Positions 22,545-33,116 of a stretch of 64,000 nucleotides of DNA are shown piece after piece. The notes below the pieces were generated by a model. It did no database searches. It was not told the DNA's origin and saw only the letters and a list, made by a program, of their open reading frames with translations. The position numbers and the translations under genes are program-made. This DNA is from Eopsaltria australis (Eukaryota > Chordata > Aves > Passeriformes > Petroicidae), in the NCBI GenBank assembly GCA_034509425.1, contig JAVTVJ010011208.1, forward strand, positions 26,324 through 90,323, given 5' to 3'. Within the stretch, counting starts at the first letter, position 1. Every line of letters starts with the position of its first letter.

Positions 22545-23495
22545 CCGGACGCCACCTGAAATGCCGCATGGATCAAGATCCTTCCCAGACCCAAGCTGCC
22601 ATCAGCTAGAACTCTGGCTGCAATTGTGGGGCTAAATGCCTCCTAAAACTGGCATCAGCCATCTAGAGGGACTAGTTTTCTTTCACATGGAAATGCATAG
22701 CATTTGTTTGCATCCGAGGCCACATATCTGGGAGTTGACAGCATGCTGAAATTCCGCATGGATTAAGATTCCTCAGACCCAAGGTGTCACTGACAAGGAC
22801 CCTGGCTGCCCTTGCAGGGCCAAAACCCTCCTCCAAACTGACATCAAGAAACTGGGGGGCAGAGTTCTCTTTCTCAGAGAAAAGGGACACTTTTTGTGAC
22901 CCGGCCCTAAGGCACTCTGCTCCCTGATGCGTCTTCAAATTCAGTATGGATCAAGATTCCTCGCAGACCCAAGCTGCCACCGACAGGGACCTGGCTGCCC
23001 TTGCAGGGCCAAAACCCTCCTCCAAACTGACATCACGAAACTGGGGGGCAGAGTTCTCTTTCTCAGAGAAAAGGGACACTTTTTGTGTCCTGGCCCTAAG
23101 GCACTCTGCTCCCGGACGCCACCTGAAATTCCGTATGGATCAAGATTATTAGCTGACGCAAGATGCCATAAACCAGGACTCTGGTTGCATTTGGGCAACC
23201 CTCACCAAACCATTACATCATGAATCTGGGGGCCCTAAGTTTTCTTTCCGCGTGCAAAAGTACCATCATTTGTCGTGAGCCCCGGCATGTCTAGAGATGG
23301 AGCTACTTGCGCCTCTTCAAATTCATGGAGCAAGATCCCTCATGAGACCCAAGCTGCCACCAACAAAGGACCCTGGCTGCCTTGCAGAATGAAACCCTCC
23401 TCCAAACTGACATCAAGAAACTGGGGGGCAGAGTTCTCTTTCTCAGAGAAAAGGGACACTTTTTGTGTCCCGGCCCTAAGGCACTGTGCTCCCGG
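22545..23495 (+). repeat. ~190-bp satellite between LTR H and LTR I (shortest block)
   Basis: About five monomers, 951 bp; the last two are damaged by scattered indels (23160-23400). It ends GTGCTCCCGG against LTR I, as at LTR E. Confidence 0.8.
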
Positions 23496-24012
23496 TGATG
23501 CCGTTTGGTTTCTGCCTTTTTTCTTTTATATGTTCTCTCTACTCTCTGCCCATATTTTTGTGGCTCTGTAGCCTACTATATTAATAGCTAGTTTTTCCAG
23601 TACCTTTCCATAGCCTTTCCCTAAGCAGAAAGACAAAACAAATTCCAGAGCTCCAAGCCCCAGAGGTTGCAAGGCCCTGTCCTATCTCAGTTCTTCCTGG
23701 GAACCAAGGCCGAGAACAACTCTGAGGTACATTTTCATAAGCAGAGTGCAGCCAGTGCTGAGAGGGGGGCTCCAGGGAAGGGGCTGGACCTGAGGGGGAA
23801 TTGAATCGCCACTTGTTCTCCTTATTGGTGCTCTTAATTATGCTAATTTCCTAAAAGCTATAAATATGTACTCACCCCTGGAGGGGCTGGGCTTTTATGG
23901 ACACCTTTCCATAACTGCTCCTGAAGACCTTCAAAATAAAGATCCCCTTTTATATTACCTCCTTGCTAAAATGATCTCGAGTTTCTTTTCCAGGCTGGGG
24001 GAAAAGGCAACA
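23496..24012 (+). mobile_element. ERV LTR I (leader-proximal, H-like)
   Basis: 517 bp, TGATGCC to GGCAACA. Unlike the other leader-proximal LTRs it has TTCAAAATAAAG and the CTCTTAATTATGC deletion, so it is closer to LTR H at the other side of the satellite. This suggests conversion or a fresh duplication at this junction. Confidence 0.85.
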
Positions 24013-24547
24013 GTTATTTGGCACACCCAGAAGGGACACGAGAACCTGGTACCCTTCCTCTGGACCGAAAACATCCTGCAAGGAATTCCTTCCTGACAGC
24101 AATCTAAAGAATTCCCTGCTAGGGCCTGAGGTCGAGACACCATGGTTCCCAGATCCCACAGGAGGTAGTATAAAGGTGGTTCTTTTCGTTGTGTAGTGTG
24201 TAGTTTGTATGTGTGTGTATTGTTTATGTATTGTGTATCTGTTTAAAGTCAGTAATTGTTAGCGATCACAGGACAACCTGGCGTGGTGGTGAGAAAATTT
24301 GCTTTTGAAATCATTTCTCCAAGTTTTTCCTGTTGCCGATTTTCAAACCTGCCCCAGAGATCGGCTGGTGGGGAGGAGGCGGGTGTGTGATCTCGGCTGA
24401 GATTGTTCACTGGTAGAGAAAAGCAATTCACAGTGCGAAAGTTTATTTCATGTTTAGCACATGCGAGTTTTGAATTGAAAGCTGGCCTGGAGACATCTGG
24501 GCATGGAGCGGCCGGGGGAGGCCTGGTCTGCTTCTTGGTAGGAGTGG
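24013..24547 (+). other. Leader of unit 6
   Basis: PBS-like site at about 24017 and a leader as in other units. No gag frame. Confidence 0.5.
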
Positions 24548-24940
24548 GGGATGGGCCCCGCTTCCTACAGGTTTGTGGAGCGGCTGGGTGTCCAGCCTGC
24601 TCCCTTAATTGAAGAGCTGGGAGAGATTTTACTTCCACTACAGGTTGTGGGCTGACTGGGTGTCCAGCCACTGCTCCTTGGTGGGAAGGCTGGGGAGAGA
24701 TTCCCACTTCACACAGCAGGTTTGTGGGCGGCTGGGTGCCCAGCTTGCTCCTTGGTGGGACGCTGGGGAGAGATTCCCACTTCCTACAGGTTTGTGGAGC
24801 GGCTGGGTGCCCAGCCTGCTCCTTGGTGGGAGGCGAGTGAGAAATCCTCGCTTCCTACAGGTCTGTGGAGAGGCTGGGTGTCCAGCCTGCTCCTTAGTGG
24901 GAGGCGAGGGAGAGATCCTCGCTTCCAGCAAGTTTTGTGG
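24548..24940 (+). repeat. 71-bp minisatellite, unit 6 (5-6 copies)
   Basis: Two of the central monomers (24600-24720) carry insertions and deletions; the last two are clean and end in the usual variant monomer. Confidence 0.85.
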
Positions 24941-25029
24941 AACGGCCGAGAAAGCTCGGTTCGCACCATTGTAAGGGAAGGGGGAGAAGCCCCCACTTTC
25001 TATGTTCCATCTGTAAAAAGTTTTTCCAA

Positions 25030-25528
25030 GATTTTAAGGCAAGGGCGACTCCCGGACTTCCGGGACGGCTCCGCGAGCAGGGCGGTCACTCCCCCGTGAC
25101 AGAAGCGGGGCACCAGCCGCTCTGAGAGGGGCGGAGGTGATTCCTGCCATTGCCCTGGTCACGGCCGGGGGATGCGCGGGGGAGCGGTCCCAGGAAGCGA
25201 ACCGGCACCGGGGCTGCCGCTGCGCTGCTTCGGCCCTACTCTGGCGGAGGCGGGGCCGCCGCTGCGCGGCCACGGCCCGGCTCACTCGCTGCTCCTGGGC
25301 CCCGCCCGCACCGGCCCAGAGCGGGCCGGGAGTGTGAGATCTAAGAGCAGGAACGGCCCTATCGCACTTTCCACAGTAACGAGCTTGTTTTAAGGACACC
25401 CGAGAGCCGCTGTGAGCAGCAGCACGGGCCGAGCGCGGGCGAGCCGGGGGTGCCCCTGGGCGGGGGTGCCCGCATGCCGCGCCCGTCCCCGGCCGTGCGA
25501 GGGCAGCGAGCGCTCTTTGTCTGCTCTG
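25030..25528 (+). promoter_or_regulatory. GC-rich block of unit 6 with donor-like end
   Basis: Well-preserved copy ending CTCTG|GTAAGC at 25528/25529. The spacer 25529-25971 is 443 bp, with CACTAACTGATAAT before the acceptor GACTGTTTGCAG. Confidence 0.5.
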
Positions 25529-25974
25529 GTAAGCACTCAAAAGGGAAACACCGAGCCCAAAGAAAAAGAAGCCGTTTTTAGGCTCCCTTAAACCATGCTA
25601 TAAGTAAGCAGAGTCCTGTGTTAACAAATATCTTAGGATGGTTTACTGAGTTAAATTTGAAAAAGACCTTCTCCTGTATCCTTGTGAGTAAAAAAGACCA
25701 AGGACTCTTTACTATTATGTAAAAAATCCTGAAACTGGAGAACTAGGCAGTCAGCAACTGAAAATTGCTGCATCCAACCAGCAGCCAAGAATTGATACAT
25801 CCAACAGCTGAATGCAACCCACTGTAAGTTTGTTCTGTGAACATAGAAGACATGGACCCTATGCCATGCTACTGAAACTGGATAATGTTATTCTGAAAAC
25901 GTTTGCTGTCAATCCTAGTATGTCTGTTCCCAGCACTAACTGATAATGTATTTAAGTCTGACTGTTTGCAGACC

Positions 25975-26199
25975 ATGGAAGAAGCCTATTCCAGCAGAGC
26001 AGACCTGAAAGATGTGCCAGCCCGGGAGCTGTATGCAGATGAGAGCAGCTTCATGCGAGATGGCAAACAAAAGACAGGTTATGCAGTAACAACCACGAAC
26101 AAGGTAACCATGAGAAAAGTGTTACCATCAAATGTGCCATCACAAAAAGCTGAACTGATTATATCAATGAAAGATCTAGAACTGAGCAAAGTCATCTAG
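25975..26199 (+). pseudogene. Truncated pol RNase H fragment, unit 6 (74-aa frame)
   Basis: Frame as in unit 2, with Lys for Gln in TTNKVT and Arg in PAREL. It is also open upstream to 25903. Five of six units keep this frame intact over 225 bases despite many indels elsewhere, which could mean recent copying or weak constraint. The later catalytic residues are absent, so an RNase H activity is not expected. Confidence 0.7.
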
Positions 26200-27003
26200 A
26201 AGGAAGGAAGACTAGCAACTATTCAAGCCTAGAGACTGAGTCTATGTGGAATGAAGGGACAGTAATCTTACGAGCTAAGTAAAAAGGAGTCATTTCAAGT
26301 CCATACTACCCTCACAAATCAAAGCTGTGGCAGAGAGCTTGAATTTCACTGCTCCAGAGTTAGAGACGTCATGCTCCATAGAACAGCCAGAAACAGAGAC
26401 TGATTAACAAAATTGAGATGATATGATTTAAACTGTTATTTTGTACCTCTTATCTGTACAGTTGGTAACCGTGATTCAAATTTGGTCCTAAAATTTGCAT
26501 GTAACTCTAGTCCAAAATGTATCCAAAAGCTCTTCATAAGGACAACTTGTCAAAGTTGAGAATCTGGCCTGGTAAGTTTTGCCCCAAGATAAAGATTGGG
26601 CCTGTGCCCATGGAGCTGTGATTCCAAATGTAATGTTTAATTATATTAAAGGCTGTTGACAAAACAAAATAGCTCTTAATTTCCTACTAGCCACAAAATC
26701 ATTAACACTAGTTGTTGTTCTTATGCAAATCTGAATGAAAAATTTTTTTAGAAATTTGGTTGAAATTTGAAAGCAAACTCAAATTCTACACCAAGTAACT
26801 CTCAAAAGAGCTAACTGAACCTTGAATATCTTCAGTACACTCACTTCATGGTTACCAAACTGAACCTAGATAAAAGAAATGTTCATAGTAACTGTAGTTA
26901 TAATTAGCATCTGTGTAACAACTAGTGGGATAGCCAGTTGTATAAACCAGAGGTATGGTTGAATGCAGAGTAGAGACTAGACAAGACAGAGTCTTGTTAG
27001 TCT
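26200..27003 (+). other. Unit 6 internal 3' part
   Basis: Same non-coding segment and env-tail remnant as other units, with a cluster of indels at 26280-26410. Ends in the polypurine tract before LTR J. Confidence 0.4.
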
Positions 27004-27019
27004 CTAAAAAAGGGGGGAA

Positions 27020-27543
27020 TGATGCCGTTTGGTTTCTGCCTTTTTTCTTTTATATGTTCTCTGTACTCTCTGCACATATTTTTGTAGCTCTGTAGCCTAC
27101 TATATTAATAGCTAGTTTTTCCAGTACCTTTCCATAGCCTTTCCCTAAGCAGAAAGACAAAACAAATTCCAGAGCTCCAAGCCCCAGGGGGTTGCAAGGC
27201 CCTGTCCTATCTCGGTTCTTCCTGGGAACCAAGGCCGAGAACAACTCTGAGGTACATTTTCATAAACAAAGTACAGCCAGTGCTGAGAGGGGGGGCTCCA
27301 GGGAAGGGGCTGGACCTGAGGGGGAATTGAATCACCACTTGTTCTCCTTATTGGTGCTCTTAATCAATTATGCTAATTTCCTAAAAGCTATAAATATGTA
27401 CTCACCCCTGGAGGGGCTGGGCTTTTATGGACACCTTTCCATAACTGCTCCTGAAGACCTTAAAAATAAAGATCCCCTTTTATATTACCTCCTTGCTAAA
27501 ATGATCTCGAGTTTCTTTTCCAGGCTGGGGGGAAAAGGCAACA
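27020..27543 (+). mobile_element. ERV LTR J (right end of the array)
   Basis: 524 bp, TGATGCC to GGCAACA, polypurine tract upstream. It is followed not by a leader but by pol sequence of a different ERV, so this is the array's outer 3' LTR. It carries the AAAAATAAAG and AATCACCACTTG variants of the leader-proximal LTRs B and G, as expected if both ends descend from one founding provirus. Confidence 0.85.
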
Positions 27544-28576
27544 GTAGGTATGACATGTATCCCACCTGATACCCTAACCTCTTTAGATCAGATTAAAATG
27601 CCTGAATCTAGGAAAGATCTCCAATTATTAGTGTTCTGGAGGAAACACATCCCAGATTTTTCCGTAATTGCCAGACCTCTTTATAACTTGCTGAGAAAAG
27701 GGGTGAAATGGGAATGGGATACTTCTCAAGAAGAAGCATTGCAATTGTTGGTTTTTGAAGCAACAGCTCACCAAGCCCTGGGCCCTATTCACCCTACAGA
27801 TCCTTTCCAAGTAGAATGGGGATTTCCTTCCTCAGGGTTGTCAGTACACATCTGGCAGCGGGGCCCTGAGGGCCCAACAAGGCCTGTTGGTATTTATTCC
27901 CATGGCTTCAGAGATGCTGAAAAAAGACACACTACCTGGGAAAAGGGGTTGTTTGTGCTTAGCTTAGCTCTGATAGAAGTGGAGAAAATTACACGACAAC
28001 AACCAATTGTTTTGAAAGGCCCTTTCAAAGTCATTAAAGCAGTCTCTACCAGGACTCCCCCAACCTGACGGGGAGGCCCAGAGAGCCTCAGTTAGAAAGT
28101 GGTATGCTCAGATTGAACATTATTGTAACACTTTCTCAATAACTGGAGGAGCTGTAAAAAACCTGGCAATACAAGAAAACTTAAGTAGCAGCCAAGACAA
28201 ACCTGCCTCAGTTATTAAAATAGCCCCTGCCTTTTCCCCTGAACAGTCGGCCACCTCTTGGTTCACCAATGCTTCTGCCAAGCGAGAAGGAAAAGTGTGG
28301 AAATACAAGGCTGTAGCCCTCCACACTTCCTCCAGAGAACAAATTATTACAGAGGGGGAGGGCATCGCCCAAGTTGGCAAGCTGATAGCTGTTTGGAGTG
28401 TTTTCCAAATGGAAGTACAGAATATTTTTCTTGTTTGTATCTATACTTATTTCTATGCTGTGTTTAAGGGATGTACTGAGCGGCTTTCTTTTTGGCAGCA
28501 AAATGCATGGACAGCCTTTGATTCCCTAGGAAAGGAGCATCGGATAAATACACGCTGGATAATTCCATCATTTTAA
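27544..28576 (+). pseudogene. ERV pol fragment: RT thumb/connection to RNase H (frameshifted)
   Basis: The first frame (27550-28068) has a retroviral RT connection: FWRKHIPDFSVIARPLYNLL, then HQALGPIHPTDPF and YSHGFRDAEKRHTTWEKGL. A one-base shift near 28065 moves the reading to a second frame ending at 28576. That frame holds an RNase H domain with WFTNASAKREGKVWKYKA, where the usual catalytic Asp reads Asn, and ends with FWQQNAWTAFD. The 5' part (RT palm with YXDD) is missing because LTR J abuts it, and no integrase follows. The lineage is unlike the betaretroviral pols on the right; it may be class III or gamma-like, but I cannot place it. Confidence 0.75.
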
Positions 28577-29388
28577 CCTTTTCTGCCCCTTGGTGGCAGG
28601 CTCTGCTGTGTTTACTTTCCACAGGGGAACTCCGAGGGACATGAAGAATTTATAGATTCAAAATAAACGCCGTAGCAAAGCCCATACTGAGTGCAGTAGT
28701 TACATACCATGGTGTTGATACCCCCCCTTGTGTTGGACCAGAGTAATGTTTTCCCTCCTTTTATGGTAACCCGAGGTGATGATATTATAATACGATTTGA
28801 ATTAATTGCTGAATCTTTTACTGAGTTGTAGCTGCTGAGGATGTGTCCTTAGAGACCCCAGGGGGAGAAGACTTAGAAAAGGAGAAAGATAACTGGTGGA
28901 GAAAGTTCCAAGGAGATAGGAAACCCCTGGAATGTGAAGTGACCATGGTTTAACCCAGGACAAACCAGAGTAGCCACTGCTAGTGTCCATCATCTCCTCC
29001 CTCCCCCTAAGAGCCTTTGTTCTATTCCCTGTTATCTCCTGAGCCCCATTCCTTCCCTATCCCATAGGACCAAATACCCTTAGGCCTTCTATACTCCCCC
29101 AAACCCCCTGATGATTGGTGGTACATGGTAACTCTTAAGGCCGTGTCTGAGGGCCCCTCGCTCTCTTGGACCCTGCCTCTCCTCTATGTGAAGACCTTGC
29201 AATAAATCCACTCAGAATTAAAGGCATTCCAAGGGCCCTCTCGTTATTCATCTTCAGCTGATAGCTAAACTGGCTCGTTCCTGCACCACACCGCATGCCG
29301 CAGTTTCTCTGGCTAAGTGTCTCCGAGACGCAGCCAGAGTGCCTTGGAATAGGGGCACTCCTGGAAATATAGCTAACTGGAATCTGTC
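28577..29388 (+). other. Unresolved ERV-derived stretch between pol and env
   Basis: Stops in all frames. A short piece near 28690-28830 (VVTYHGVDTPPCVGP in one frame, TRGDDIIIRFEL in another) looks like decayed retroviral protein. Near 29200, GCAATAAATCCACTCAG resembles an LTR polyadenylation region, but I could not find both LTR ends. Integrase is not recognisable. Confidence 0.3.
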
Positions 29389-30763
29389 ATGGCAACGCCG
29401 GGCTGGACAGAAAAACCACATAGCTATACTGAGTCTGTACCCAGTTATAGCATTGGACCTCATGGCCGCGTTTCATTTTGTGAAGTTCAAAATCGGGATT
29501 GTTGGCTAAACTTAACTGCTGTACAATTTTCCTATAAAGTCATGTGTGGTAAAAACAATACAAACTACTGGGGGGAACTCGAAGTTGATGTTGTAATACC
29601 TACCATCCCACCACTGGTTATGCTAAGCCCTAAAATTTTCGAAATTGGACCATATATAATCAGGAAAACAGGCCAACAACAAATATTGTTTAATCCAGTA
29701 TGGTCTCTTAAACAAGTCAAATTACTCATGCAAAACAGTATTTCAGAAATCCAGCCAGCTTGTTCACCTTTCCTGCAAACTTCCTTCGAAGCGTGGACAA
29801 CCTGGTTATGAAAGAGGAACCCTTTTAAGAAACGAATGCAGAAAGACATAACCGGTGCTGTGAGAACAGGATTGGGAATCTTGAATAGCATTGATTCAGA
29901 AGTACTAATGAATAAATTGGCTGCCACTACCAGAGATTTGACCAAATTACAACAACCACTGTAGTCGTCCTTATCAGCCTTGGGAACCCACCAGTGGTTG
30001 TTATCAAACATACTGCCAAATTGGGAAAAGGTAAATGTGAATAACCACAAATTGATAATTGATGCACTCGGTGCTACACAAGACAACATTTCTTGAGCCC
30101 TTAGCTGCATCCAGGCTCAATTGTGGATGCAGTCAGTTGCCGCCTCAATTATAAGAGAGGGCGAAGAAGGCACTTTTCCTACAGATATTTGGAAAATAAT
30201 TTGGGATAGTGCCACTAATTTTGAAAAAGAATTCCAATCATGGTGGAACTTAGTGAATTTTACCTAAAACCCTATTACAAACACAACCACAGCCTTCGTG
30301 CTAACTATATGTAATGCTTCAGTGCATTCAATATTTCCTATCATTGCATTAGGGCTAAATCATGGTGGAACTATTCTCTATCCTTTGGAGCATAAGCGAT
30401 GGGCCTGCCAAATTGATAAGAAATGGCAAACTGTTGATTTAGAAACTTGTATTGTCCGAGAACAACAAGGGTTCATCTGTGAAAGCAATGCAATTAGAGC
30501 TCAAGACATTTCTTCAGACACAGAACTGAATATCTGTCATTTTGAAATTCATCCTAAAGAGAATCCTGAAACAGTGCTTGTGTATATAGGCAATGGATGC
30601 GCATGCTTAAGAACTGCTTGTGATAGTGTAGTTATAGAAAATTTAGTAGTGGATACTAAAAATCATTCAAATTTATGTGTTTGTAACTTTACTAAAATCA
30701 CAGGATGTGTTTTCTCTTATTTAGCCCCAGTTACTTCTTATCACCTTTTGCAATCCAATTACT

Positions 30764-30768
30764 CACTG
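30764..30768. repeat. Target-site duplication CACTG, left copy
   Basis: Matches CACTG at 31664-31668 on the other side of the solo LTR. Confidence 0.8.
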
Positions 30769-31663
30769 TGTCCTGGTTTGAAGGACAGGTGTCTGTTAAG
30801 GAAGGCAGGAACCTCCCTTGGAATGGGAAACTGTAACCCCTCTCCCTCCGAATTATTATAAATTTGGAATCAAGAGGCTCTCAGGCAAAGATATGGGAAT
30901 AGGAATAACAGTTCTTTACTACTATCTAAAACAAAGGATAACAAATAACTACAACTATAACGTTAACCAACAAACAGAACCAGAAACCCAGTGGCAGCCT
31001 GCTCGGCTTCAGGCACCTTCTCCCTTTGGTGCAGTTCCAGTCACAGCCTGCAGGGGCGCTCTGGGTGTGATGATTCCCCGGTGGCTGCAGGGGGCGCTCC
31101 AGCGTGAGCTCAGGTAGCACACGGCGAATGGCAACTGCCCGAAGCACGGAGGGATGGAGGAGAGCCCTTGCTCCACAGACCCTCGGGAGGGGCAGCTGGT
31201 GTTGGTGCCACAGCAGGATCCCCGGACACAGGGAGCTGGGACGGTAAGAGGTCTCCACGTGCAGGGAAAAACCCCGCTACAATGTAGCGGAGAAAACTCA
31301 GAGCGGGCTGGTGGCAGGCAGGTCGGCTCCGGATGGGGCAGAGGGCAGAGACTCACAGCAGACAGACCGGCAGCTCCGCGCTGGCTTCTCAGGGGCCGTG
31401 GGTTCAGCAGACAGCAGCTCTGACCGTCCAGCTCCGAGGGTCCCGAGCAAGAGAGTGTGACCTCCCCCCTGCCCTTGCTTTTCAGTCTCTCCAAATCTCG
31501 CGTTACCAGGCTCTGCTTCTATGAGGGGCAATTTTGCCCCACCCTGCCAAGGAGAAAGGCTACAGCCTTGTGCTTTGTTTCTCTTAAGTACCCAGTCATT
31601 TGTGTCCTAGCAACCCATGGGAGAAAAATTCCTGAGGAAAAGAACCAGATCCAACCTTCAACA
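30769..31663 (+). mobile_element. Solo LTR inserted in env, 895 bp
   Basis: Begins TGTCCTGGTTTGAAGG and ends CCTTCAACA. It is flanked by the direct repeat CACTG at 30764-30768 and 31664-31668, a clean 5-bp target-site duplication. The interior is GC-rich, with paired AATGTAGCGG-type elements near 31280. Frames inside it are not conserved-looking, and no internal retroviral sequence remains. Orientation follows from the TG...CA ends only and is uncertain. Confidence 0.8.
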
Positions 31664-32020
31664 CACTGATACACCAAGTTGTGCCTACCCGCATTGGGAT
31701 GAACCTTACCTTGGTCAAGCAATTGTTGCTTCACCAAGATTTAATCAAAATTTTGGAAAAGATCAAGAAAAACGGACAGAAAACCTTGGTAACAGTTCAT
31801 CACAATGTAAAGGAAATACATTGTGTTCTGGAAAGGGTAAGAAAAGATGCCGAACACAGTTGGTGGGATACCCTTTCTGGGTGGTCACCTACTGCTACAG
31901 GTATCCTGAATAAATTGTGTCATCCCATCGTTATTCTGATTTTAGTTTTGATTGGTTTTGTTTTGTCAGCAATTTTGTACATCATGAATTGAAGAATGAT
32001 GAAACGATTAACACAATTGA

Positions 32021-32701
32021 TGTCACGATCCGCTCGTAGGAGCGGGGGTCGTGATGGTTCGTTACTTTGAATCTCAGAGTGCAAAAGAAAACAGGAACAA
32101 GTATTTTATTTTTGCTTAAATCAAAATCAAAAAGCACTTTATTGAGTGCCAACAACACGCTTATGCGATAGAGGAGAGAGAGAGAGAAGAAAGAAAGAGA
32201 GGGGAAAGGGGGGGCATAGCTACCACGGCACGACGAAGTCCTCGTTGTCCGGATCCGATGGATTCGTCTCGTCCGTAGGGAGATCTCATAGGGTTACCTT
32301 TTGAGAGTCTCTTTATAGTCTTTTCGAAAGCGGGGGGGCAGGTAAGCAAGAGATGAGGCAATCCCTCCAGAGACGAGGGGCAAGTAGCCAGCAGGTGGGG
32401 AGTAAGGCCTATTGTTTTAGAGTACAGGTGCAGCTGTACCGGACATATAGCTCGGTTCTTTCCATCCCGGTAGCCGGGAGAATGCGGTTCCCACAGGCAT
32501 GTACCAACACGCCTCTGCAGCACAGCTCAGCAGCACAGCTCTGCAGTACACCTGGGCACCTGGCAGGCACCCCATCAAGATCTGGCTTGACTTCTATTGT
32601 GCAAAAGTCCTTTTCCCCTCTTAGGGTCTCTGGGTTTTCGGCCTCTGCTTCTGTCGATGGTCGTGAGGCAGATAGGGATTTCCGTCCAGACTCTTACAAC
32701 A
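32021..32701 (-). mobile_element. LTR in reverse orientation, 681 bp, just past the env end
   Basis: On the minus strand it reads TGTTGTAAGAG to CGATCGTGACA-like ends (TGTCACGATCCG on the plus strand). ATTGA flanks it at 32016-32020 and 32702-32706, a 5-bp duplication. The reverse complement of AATAAA lies near 32140 (CTTTATTGAG), and the arrangement matches the forward copy at 33117-33813. It contains a purine run GAGAGAGAGAGAGAAG. Confidence 0.8.
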
Positions 32702-33116
32702 ATTGACATCCATAATGAATGTACATAATTTGGTCGATGTCCCATTTACTGTGGACACCCCTAAAATTATTGACACAAGACGAACTACACGAGTGTTGAA
32801 ATAAGATAAGATATAATAAGAAATTAGATATGTATTTTATTGCTTTTTGTAGTCCAATCATTTACTAATGTAACTTTATTTTGGTAAAGCAATTGTTGCT
32901 TCACCAGGATCTAATCAAAATTTTATGTGATATTTTGACTGAAATTACTTATTCCTTTTGTTCTTTTCTCTTTTTTTCCCTTTCCTTTCTTTCTCTTCTC
33001 TCTTTCCTGTCTCTGTTTTCCGGGTTATGCTACCAACACTGACGAGTCCTGAAGACTTCGCAACAACACTACAGAATCGTGCTGAGTGCTCCTGACGACG
33101 ATCGTGAGCCACGGGG
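32702..33116. other. Stretch between two inverted LTRs, with a second copy of an env segment
   Basis: Around 32862-32925 the sequence repeats, with few changes, the env segment at about 31698-31760 (GCAATTGTTGCTTCACCA is shared). A pyrimidine-rich run follows (32955-33015). The rest is unassigned; stops in all frames. Confidence 0.45.

Larger units (their letters stand above)
1..27543 (+). repeat. Tandem array of ERV-derived units (macrosatellite-like); left edge outside the window
   Basis: One LTR occurs ten times and one internal segment six times, always in the same order and orientation. Using the ATG of the RNase H fragment as a ruler (1067, 6421, 10008, 15673, 20984, 25975), the unit spacings are 5354, 3587, 5665, 5311 and 4991 bp. 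A unit reads: LTR, PBS-like site, leader, 71-bp minisatellite, GC-rich block, RNase H fragment, non-coding part, env-tail remnant, polypurine tract, next LTR. Long units also carry an LTR/190-bp-satellite/LTR junction; the 3587-bp unit has a single LTR. Sharing of LTRs between neighbours is what unequal recombination between proviral LTRs would leave; that mechanism is inferred. The right end is abrupt at 27543, where another ERV's pol begins. Confidence 0.9.
29389..31992 (+). pseudogene. ERV env with four stop codons, split by a solo LTR
   Basis: A single frame runs from about 29389 to 30768, resumes at 31669 and ends at 31992. It is interrupted by TGA at 29809, TAG at 29962, TGA at 30094 and TAA at 30265; I saw no frameshift. 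Features in order: SU end with a basic stretch (KKRMQ) near 29830; a coiled-coil-like region (LNSIDSEVLMNKLAATTRDL); an ectodomain with GNGCACLRTACDSV; after the insertion, a membrane-proximal helix (VKQLLLHQDLIKILEKI); and a membrane segment (LCHPIVILILVLIGFVLSAI). The classic CX6CC motif is not evident. The 900-bp insertion (LTR plus duplication) is a multiple of three, so the frame number is unchanged across it. Not functional. Confidence 0.75.
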
